Shown here in pieces: positions 57,401 through 64,000 of a stretch of 64,000 nucleotides of DNA. How positions within the stretch are numbered: position 1 is the first letter of the stretch; the number at the start of each line of letters is the position of its first letter. Both the position numbers and the translations under genes were made by a program. The notes beneath the pieces were generated by a model, which was not told where the DNA came from, searched no databases, and saw only the letters and a list, made by a program, of their open reading frames with translations. Origin of the DNA: Lepidodermella squamata (Eukaryota > Gastrotricha); NCBI GenBank assembly GCA_047495785.1, contig JBLDXI010000001.1:3782001-3846000 (forward strand). Reading direction: 5' to 3'.

Positions 57401-59498
57401 TTGAACTGTCAGTCAAAAAATCGATTGCTATCGCTCGTTATCAAATACGTTCCTCTGCTTGTTCCCTAATGCGAGAAGTGAATTTATCCAAAAAATCCAC
57501 CGCATATAAACAGCGACTGGGTGCTACAAAAAATTAACTCCAGAAGACGTGGATCGACCGGTCGCCCAATCCCATCTAATTCTTACATTTTTTACATTGT
57601 AAAATTGAAATATATCGAGACTGGCTATATTGTTCCAAGTTTGAATGTCATAACTCGATTACGAACAACGACGCCAAAACGATCTTAAAATCACTTCAGA
57701 GGAGTATTTTTTGATGGAAAAAAGGGGCCTCGGTCCATCCAAATGCTATGAGCCCAACTTTGGTTCACCGTGGTTCATCGGTAGACGAATAGTCATACCC
57801 GTTACTATCGAACGGGCATTCACCTTGCCGATAAATATACCTGAATAACTCTAACGTGACTGCTCTGTGAATGCCTTAAAAGTTGTCTTTTGCTTTTTCG
57901 TATCGCTTTTGATTTTTCGTATATATTCTTGTGGATTCTTGTGGCCATTGGCCAAATGAGAAGGTCTTCGACGTGCATTTGCGCAATCGCAAGAAAAGTG
58001 CGGACACAGAAAACGGCGGCACGAGATGGCCACGCACGTGAGCCAGGCGCGTGAAGACGTGGCTGAGTAAGTAAAAATCATAATTGAATGGTGAATGAAT
58101 GCTCAATCCAAACGGAAGATTTCCACCGTTCCAGCAATTCGAGTAAAGGTGAAAGTTTAATTATCCAGCTGTGATAGCGCTTTATATTGGCCACGAGAAC
58201 GCTTTCATAGGTTCGCTTAGGCTTCTGCGATATTTCGATAACAACCCCATTTCCTACTTAAGATTAGTTTTCATTTTCTTTCACGGAATTGATGACGAGT
58301 ACCTGAATGACTTAATCATAGCTCTGCAAATTGCTCTGAAACCTGTCCTTTGATTTTTCGTATTGCTCCTTGTATTCTGACTGGCCCAACTGGCTCAACG
58401 ACAAGTTCCTCGACGTGAATTTGCGTAATCGAAATAAAAGCACGGGCACAGAAAACGGCGGCATGAGATGGCCACGCACGTCAGCCAAGCTCGCGAGGAT
58501 GTGGCAGTTTCGAACCTCAGTTTGTGGCATTTTACTACTTTACTTGAGATGATTTTTCATGTTCTTATTCGGTTAACGGTTTCATCACGGGCAGGAAGCA
58601 CAGATGAAAACACTGGCTGAGATCATTACCAATAAAGTTCGCGAGGGAATCAGCTGCGTGCAATTTCTGACCCTGATTGAAAACGTACCGTTCATATCAG
58701 ATTCATAGAACCGGTACCTAAATCGATTCTTTATGAGGGTGTCGGTTCAACTGAGACGAAATTCCGGCTTCGGTTAAACTTCGAATGCTTCGAAATCTCT
58801 ACCAGCGCAACTCAACTCAAGATGGGTTTAAAATTCCGAACCCAAATGGTCACCATTTAGGAAAATACGGTAAAAAATTTCACGAATCCAAATTTTGGAA
58901 TCCGCCTTAATTTTATAACTTTAACTTCATGACAAATTTAACCTCTGTATCCCCGAAGAAAATTATCTTGCTCAACTCCGAATGTAAAATTATTTACTGA
59001 TAAGCAGGTCGAGTTTCGCCAGCTGGCGTTGGTGAGGCTCGCTAACGCGATCGACCTGAAAAGCAGTCACGAAATCGTTCACATATTCACGCGATTGGTT
59101 CTCGTGTTCAGCAGTCAATTCCTAGAAAAAAAACCCGAAAAATAATTCGATAATGAAAATTGTATTTCCAACAAACAGCGCCCGGCAGATCGTTCAACAA
59201 AGCTGCATAAGCTCGAGTAGTTCGTTCCAGGCTTTGAAAAAATTCAGCCTTGCTTCTTAGCGATTGAAGTTGATCCTTAGCTAAATAAACAATTATTTTT
59301 CGAAATTTCACGGAATTTTCTTTCATCGAATTTTCAACCTTTTGTACCACTGACAACGTCCGATTCGCCCATCATCAGCGTGACATCAACACTTTGAGCA
59401 GCAAATCGAGTCGTGTTTTGAGCGGCTTTCGCGAACAACGCAATCATTTTACCAGAGCGGTCTTCCTCATTTTGACTGTCATCAAGTTGAGCCGGCAT
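54441..59498 (-). CDS. NSMCE2: NSMCE2 (MMS21) SUMO E3 ligase of the SMC5/6 complex
   Basis: Five exons (59498-59348, 59280-59177, 59121-58998, 54806-54629, 54576-54441) encode 230 residues; the human protein is 247. The N-terminal half is helical, as expected for binding the SMC5 coiled coil. The C-terminal SP-RING is diagnostic: MNCPISGAAMEDPIRNTNCNHVYD, then KCPVEGC and VPDPVMRRAVD. It ligates SUMO to DNA-repair substrates within SMC5/6 in the nucleus. Exons 3 and 4 are separated by a 4.2-kb intron, against ~50-70 bp for the others, filled with a tandem array and coding-like fragments. ATTTTAG ends at 59517, upstream of the ATG. The gene follows BBIP1 by 124 bp and is probably the last member of an operon. 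Confidence 0.88.
55340..56900. repeat. 403-bp tandem repeat array inside NSMCE2 intron 3
   Basis: The unit recurs with an exact 403-bp period: copies at about 55340-55741 (first part diverged), 55742-56144, 56145-56547 and 56548-56900 (second half diverged). Copies 2 and 3 look identical base for base, and copy 1 matches them from about 55467 on, so amplification was recent or is being homogenised. Each unit carries a plus-strand segment GAGATGGCCACGCACGTCAG that stays open for 40-60 codons, and an opposite-strand frame of 111 codons. Neither resembles a known protein. The array could also be an assembly artefact in copy number. Confidence 0.92.
57015..57218 (+). pseudogene. Coding-like fragment of an unknown family, nested in NSMCE2 intron 3
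   Basis: An open frame of 67 codons contains VADIAIDKVREGINCEPFL and SLIENVPFEIEFHIRF. A related but broken copy occurs at about 58590-58730 (LAEIITNKVREGISCVQFL, TLIENVPF, then loss of frame). Conservation of the reading frame between two copies suggests past protein coding. Each copy lies downstream of a diverged copy of the 403-bp unit, so unit and fragment may be exons of one small gene that has been repeatedly duplicated. No known domain is recognised. Confidence 0.4.
57850..58760. repeat. Diverged relatives of the 403-bp unit and its downstream module
   Basis: Segments at about 57850-58200 and 58290-58540 match parts of the tandem unit (TGACTGCTCTGTGAATGCCT, ATGGCCACGCACGT) with many differences. 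The first ends GTGGCTGA followed by a good GTAAGT donor at about 58068. The module CGCGAGGGAATC follows again at about 58640. These look like older copies of the same duplicated unit. Confidence 0.7.
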
Positions 59499-59622
59499 TT
59501 TTTCACGAGAAAAATCCTAAAATTTCAATGAAAATTATTCAATAAATATTACAACCAACAACAGCAAGTTTATTCAATCAAAATGAGATCGCAATAAATA
59601 TGAGATGATTCAGCAATAATTA

Positions 59623-59859
59623 TCATTTGCTTTCGTTGAGATTGGCATTAGCCTCGGCCATTTGTTCCTTGATCAGCTGGGCTTGCAATTCTTCCAGCTT
59701 TTGCAGCGTAATTGACTTGAGTGGCATAATTTTCGGCTTGCAAAGCACGAATGAAGTCACATCTTCATGGTGAAGCAGACCTCGAGATGGCAAGAAATCT
59801 TTGAATCCAAGTTTACGCGCCTGGGCCGGCGGGGATGGACTCGACTCAGGTTGTTCCAT
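59623..59859 (-). CDS. BBIP1: BBIP1 (BBIP10), BBSome-interacting protein 1
   Basis: A single exon encodes 78 residues. The core FKDFLPSRGLLHHEDV, then FVLCKPKIMPLKSITLQKLE, matches BBIP1, whose hallmark is LCKPK(L/I)(L/M)PLKS(L/I)TLEKLE; the N-terminus is about 20 residues longer and Ser/Pro-rich. BBIP1 is the smallest BBSome subunit and acts in ciliary membrane-protein trafficking. The start is the ATG at 59859; no other ATG precedes it in the frame. TTTTTTAG ends at 59885, 25 nt upstream. It is 99 bp downstream of GPATCH11 and 124 bp upstream of NSMCE2 on the same strand, with an AATAAA signal in the latter gap. Easily missed because of its size. Confidence 0.88.
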   Translation of the reverse strand: MEQPESSPSPPAQARKLGFKDFLPSRGLLHHEDVTSFVLCKPKIMPLKSITLQKLEELQAQLIKEQMAEANANLNESK

Positions 59860-59958
59860 AATTTCAAAAAATTGTATCAAAAATCTAAAAAATTAAGAAA
59901 ATTAATGATAATTTGAAGATTTTTTTGAAAAATTCAGAGTAAAAAATTGACTATATTA

Positions 59959-61433
59959 TTATAAATCATGAAATTCAGCGCTAGGACCGGGGCAGTTAGC
60001 GGCCAAATCTTCCTGGCCATCGAAAACACAACCGCACCAGACGCAGTAGAAATGTTGAAGGCGTAAATACGCGCTGAGTTCTTCGAGTTGTTCTTCGATT
60101 GGAATTTCCTCTTCCGGCGGCTCTTCATCGCTCGATTTTTCCACAACGGTCTCAGCGAGTTCGGATTCCTCCTTTTTCGGCAGAGCGCTGAGAGGCCAGT
60201 AGAAGTTTTTGAATGGCTGAGTTATCTCCTAAAAATTAAAAAAATGATAAGTCAATGAGAAAAATTTTCAATACAATTAAAATATGTCAAAATTCAAAAA
60301 GACTCGTGGACCAAATTTTCAATGGATTAATAAAATAAAAATCAATTAAGGTATTAAAAAATCAGCACAAAATGATTAAAAAGTGAAATAAAAATGACTC
60401 ACCAATTTTTGGTCGAGGTTCAAGCAAGATTTTCGCGCCGCGTTCAAATCACGCCGAACTTTGTTTTCGTTCAGTCGCTGCCGTTGCAAATCCGCAAAGC
60501 TCTTCTCATCGATCGGATTTCGATGCATCGCAATGACTTTTTGCCTCGCCGCATCTCTTTCCGCCTCCAATTTCGACCGAATCGCCTCCCGGCCCAAACC
60601 AGCTCGACCCTGGCGAAATTCGAGGGGGATCGGCTCTGCTCGGCCTGATTGATCTTTGCCTAGACCAGCGCCAGCTTTATAGCCCATTTTTGACATGAGG
60701 CGGAATCCGATGTTTTCCTCCGGAATCGCCGTGGTGAGGCCTTCTTCGAGTCGATTTCGAGGGTTATTCCGCTTTTGCTCTTCAATCTTCTTCTCATGCC
60801 GCTTTTCGATGGCAATTTTGCGAAGGGTAGATGCGGAAGCTAGTGAGCTGGGTACAGGTTTACTCGAAGTTTTTTTAATTGTAGTAGCAGCAGCTTCGCT
60901 AAAATCAAACAAAATGTTCAATAATTACATGGAGGTGGAATGAAAACAGAAAATAAATAAATTTGAGAAAATTTTGAAAGAAATTTTGCCATCATTCATT
61001 AACTTCAATTGTAATTTCTAAGGAAGCATAGCCCTTCACATGATTTTTCGGAATGATTCATGCTTCTTTATTCTCTTGCCCTCGATTCAGGAATTTCTGT
61101 TTCTCTGTTGACTATTTTGCATTAGGCACCAATTTATAAACCATGAATAACATTTTCAGGTCAAATATACCTCCTGAATTGAAGTAAACACCGGATAAGA
61201 CTTATCCGGTCCGCTATTTTGGGTCGTTCTATGAAACATCGAGCCAAGTAAAATTTGACATACATTTTTATCTCAGCAGTTTATCTAGCTCGAACTTTCA
61301 AAATAAAGAATTCTCAGTACTAGGAAAATTTATTTGTGAAACGCGGAAAAAATGTATGAATATAAGATTGAACTCACCACTGCTTTACTATTTCGTCATT
61401 CATGTAATCATCCTCATCGCTGTCATCAGCCAT
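59959..61433 (-). CDS. GPATCH11: GPATCH11 G-patch domain protein
   Basis: Three exons (61433-61378, 60898-60403, 60228-59959) encode 273 residues. It begins with the acidic MADDSDEDDYMNDEI typical of the family. A G-patch follows near residues 88-135 (NIGFRLMSKMGYKAGAGLGK, then GLGREAI), then a charged helix. The C-terminus carries the diagnostic zinc-binding-like FYCVWCGCVFDGQEDLAANCPG. Family members are nuclear or kinetochore-associated and are thought to activate DEAH helicases through the G-patch. TTGATTAG ends at 61453, upstream of the start. It lies 93 bp after NARS2 and 99 bp before BBIP1, as expected inside a trans-spliced operon. Confidence 0.92.
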
Positions 61434-61526
61434 CAAATAATGAGTAAAAAACCTAATCAATGAGACGAAAAGTAGATGAAATTTGGTCAGGCGAAGTTTT
61501 TCGTAAAAAAAATACCAGATATTCAT

Positions 61527-63156
61527 TCAAAATTTACAAGAGCCGATAAATCTAGGAAACGCGACTGTGTCCCGAATATTGCGAATTCCCAGCGAAAATT
61601 GCAACAATCTCTCGAACCCAATACCGAACCCGGCGTGCGGGAACGAGCCGTGACGCCTCAGATCTAAATACCAATCAAGGCCTTCGAGTTGCTGCGGTGA
61701 TAAACGGCTTTTCAACCGGTCTAAATCGTGCTCGCGAACCGACCCGCCGCAAACTTCAGCAACATTCGGTAGCAACAGATCAACGGACAACGCGGTTTTT
61801 TCGTCATTCGAAGTTCGCATGTAAAAGGGCTTCAGACTAGCCGGGTGATTCGTCAAAAACACTGGTGCACCGACTTTTTGCACTAAATATAGCTCTTGTT
61901 CTTTTGTCAAATCATTCCCGTGCTTGAAAGGTACTGAAAATTTTTGCTTCGACGCTAACAGGATGTCACTAGCCTCGGAATATGGCAATATTTTGAAGGG
62001 TTTTTCAATGAAAGACGCGATTTCTTGACGAGAGCTGAATATATCGTCACTTTTAGCAACAATCTCCAACTCTCGACTAGATTTTTCGTGGTTCAGCACA
62101 AATTTACGGACGAAGTCTTCGATGGATAGGCACAGTTCGTTTAGATCGCTGATAAACGGTATCTCAGCTTCGATCATGTAAAATTCGGCCAAATGCTGGC
62201 GAGTTAACGAATGATCGGCACGAAACGTTGGGCCAAATGTGTAAACTTTTCCAAGGGCTCTGAAAAATTAGGACATAAATAAGATAATTTGTTAATTTTT
62301 ACGATTTTTTTCAACTTACGCGCATAAAGCTTCGAGGTGCAATTGGGTCGAGACAGTTAAATAAGTCGATCCACCGAAAAATCCCAGATTTTTACCATCT
62401 GCTCCTTCAACTTTCTCGACATGTGAGCTCTAAAAACATATTCAAGTTCAATCAAATTTCCTCATAAATGTTGCCAAAGCCGCAACATTTTAAATTTCTG
62501 ATTCTTCAATTTTCGACGCGGGTTTCGATACATCCAAAAAGCGGGAAATTAATGGTATTTATTTAACAGCCTTGAAATCTTGAAAGTTAAATCACCTCGA
62601 CTTTGAAAGCTTCCGATCCTTCTTCGCAGCAATTTTGCGTTAAAATGGGCGGATGAGTCAACACATAACCATTCTTCTCGAAATAGTCATGCACCAGATT
62701 AGCTGCCTTTGACCTTGCGCTGAGAATTGCTCGAAATATTTCATTTCTCGGCCGTAAATGCTGATGTTGCCGCAATTCAACCAAATCCCGGCCATGAGAA
62801 CTTGCTAGCGACGCGATTAGGCTGTCACTTGGGCCAATAATTTCGATTTTATCAGCCACCAGGTCCAAAGCTTGTTTTTGCCCGCGGCTTTTCGCCAATT
62901 TACCCGTAATTTCAACAAATGCGCCAGATGTGAGGTTTTCTTTCGAATCATCCGAGTTGACAACTACTTGAAGGTTATCGAATAACGTGGAGCGGTCGGA
63001 AATGTGAATGAAAGTGACGGTTTTATGACGGCGGACTGATTCGACCCATCCTTGAACGCAGATTTGTTGATCGATTGGTTTCTCCTCGAAAACCTTCGCG
63101 ATTCTCGACACCTTTTTGGACAAATTTCGGTGGAATAATCTTGTTAAATTTATCAT
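61527..63156 (-). CDS. NARS2: NARS2, mitochondrial asparaginyl-tRNA synthetase
   Basis: Three exons (63156-62596, 62429-62320, 62259-61527) encode 467 residues; the human protein is 477. The basic N-terminus [15 protein letters not shown] looks like a mitochondrial presequence. An OB-fold anticodon-binding domain follows ([21 protein letters not shown]). The class II core has motif 2 [19 protein letters not shown] and motif 3 [14 protein letters not shown]. It charges mitochondrial tRNA-Asn. I chose the ATG at 63156 because TTTTATAG ends two bases before it; an in-frame upstream ATG at 63180 would put the acceptor inside the coding region. It is probably the first or second gene of the operon-like cluster that continues with GPATCH11. 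Confidence 0.95.
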
Positions 63157-63373
63157 TCCTATAAAATGGTATGATGGCATTTAACTAGGATCAAATTTAA
63201 TTCTGTGAAAATCACAAGAAGTTGCGCCATAAAATTCTGAAAGCTTTCATTGAATCGAATCAAATTCGGAAATAAAATGCAAATAAATCACTTGAATTAA
63301 AATTAGCCATGGTTCGAAAGAGAAGAAATTGTCTTTAAACACATGATTTTCAAAATTCGGAAAAAGTCAGCAG

Positions 63374-64000
63374 TTAAGCGTGTTTAGGGTGCTGTTTAGC
63401 AACACCGTCCGGGTTGTAACTACCCGTAATCCACTGGTCGAAAATAGCCATGATAGACTGACGAGCTGATTTCAAGGCCAACGTGTCCGATTCAGAGGCT
63501 GGGTACAAAACAGCGCAATGAGCCGCTTGGGGGACGAAAAACGTGTAAGTCTCATGGTTCGGTGCCAACGGCCAGGTAACACTCAGGCGACTCCATGGGT
63601 CGTAATCACCATTGAAAATGATCGTGTTAGTCGCTTGAAGATCCAGAGAGCCATATTGAATGTTCGAATTAATCGCGCTTTGATTGACAAATGCTGGATC
63701 GCCGTAGTTTTTACCATAAACATCCGAGCATTGTTGGAGGAAGTAAGACAGGGGCAACGGCGCCGTCATGTTCAATTGGCCATACAAGGTTTGATAGTAA
63801 CCAAACTCAGTGCAAGTTTGCCACGTCCATTGACGACCACCGCCCGCGACGCCGTCAGAATCCCAGCTGATTTGCTTCAACATATCAACTCCAGATTGGT
63901 AGGCAGCGTCGAGGCATTTCTGACCAGTGATGCTCAGATAGACATTGTTAACTTGAGCCAAACCGTCGATAGCATTTGGCCAGGCAGTCATGTTACCGCA
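63374..64000 (-). CDS. S28-family serine carboxypeptidase (prolyl carboxypeptidase/DPP7-like), 3' part
   Basis: The frame runs off the right window edge, leaving the C-terminal ~208 residues. The catalytic acid and histidine contexts of family S28 are visible: IIFNGDYDPWSRLSV (Asp) and VPQAAHCAVLYP (His). The nucleophile Ser lies outside the window. WTWQTCTEFGYYQT is another typical S28 segment. Family members are secreted or lysosomal enzymes that remove residues next to proline. It is on the same strand as NARS2 and ends 217 bp before its start codon, so it could head the operon-like cluster, though the gap is larger than the others. Confidence 0.9.
   Translation of the reverse strand, partial: CGNMTAWPNAIDGLAQVNNVYLSITGQKCLDAAYQSGVDMLKQISWDSDGVAGGGRQWTWQTCTEFGYYQTLYGQLNMTAPLPLSYFLQQCSDVYGKNYGDPAFVNQSAINSNIQYGSLDLQATNTIIFNGDYDPWSRLSVTWPLAPNHETYTFFVPQAAHCAVLYPASESDTLALKSARQSIMAIFDQWITGSYNPDGVAKQHPKHA

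Noticed and set aside
1-64000. Assignment of the window to a nematode
   Set aside because: Intron style and probable trans-splicing fit, but full-length TCTE1/DRC5 implies motile axonemes, which nematodes lack.

Overview
This window is eukaryotic and almost certainly from a bilaterian animal with a compact genome. Multi-exon genes have canonical GT-AG introns, mostly 47-60 bp, with U-rich acceptors ending TTTTTAG or TTTTCAG. Gene families include a Cys-loop nicotinic receptor alpha subunit, a TRPM channel, a rhodopsin-class GPCR, a myosin regulatory light chain and SERINC. At least fourteen start codons are preceded, within about 35 nt, by an orphan 3' splice-site-like sequence, and several co-oriented genes lie 93-220 bp apart. 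Both fit spliced-leader trans-splicing and operons. A dynein regulatory complex gene (TCTE1/DRC5) and a BBSome gene (BBIP1) imply motile cilia or flagellated sperm, which argues against a nematode. An appendicularian tunicate or another trans-splicing compact-genome invertebrate fits, but I cannot settle the taxon from sequence alone.

Layout. 1-8.7 kb (all minus strand): the 5' exon of a drug/metabolite-transporter-like gene whose downstream flank carries a perfect 176-bp inverted repeat, then DCAF13, two tandem mitochondrial-type ACSM acyl-CoA synthetases and a ZIP metal transporter. 9.4-14 kb: TCTE1/DRC5 and an ABHD8-like hydrolase (plus strand), converging on a 13-exon nicotinic receptor alpha subunit (minus). 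16-28 kb: a secreted beta-trefoil-like protein, then a ~9 kb TRPM channel gene with a small secreted PAN/apple protein nested in its last intron. 29-33 kb: three calmodulin-like genes that differ in how many EF-hand loops stay intact. 33-36 kb: an intronless kinase-fold-like gene lying between two direct copies of the third calmodulin-like gene's 3' flank. 36-47 kb: a ZDHHC3/7-like palmitoyltransferase, a P/Q/N-rich protein, a myosin regulatory light chain continuous with a ~640-residue disordered tail, and one unrecognised gene. 47.7-54.2 kb: SERINC and a peptide-type GPCR with an aberrant DRY motif. 54.4-64 kb (all minus strand): NSMCE2, BBIP1, GPATCH11, NARS2 and a truncated S28 serine carboxypeptidase, packed like an operon. 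The ~4.2 kb third intron of NSMCE2 holds a 403-bp tandem repeat array and coding-like fragments.

Functionally these are mostly unrelated housekeeping, ciliary, neuronal and secreted-protein genes. The best candidates for something undescribed are the light-chain/tail fusion, the kinase-like cassette between direct repeats, the large foldback element, the tandem array in the NSMCE2 intron and the putative four-gene operon. Exon boundaries were placed by eye from splice consensus, reading frame and family conservation. For every complete multi-exon model reported, the summed coding length is divisible by three.
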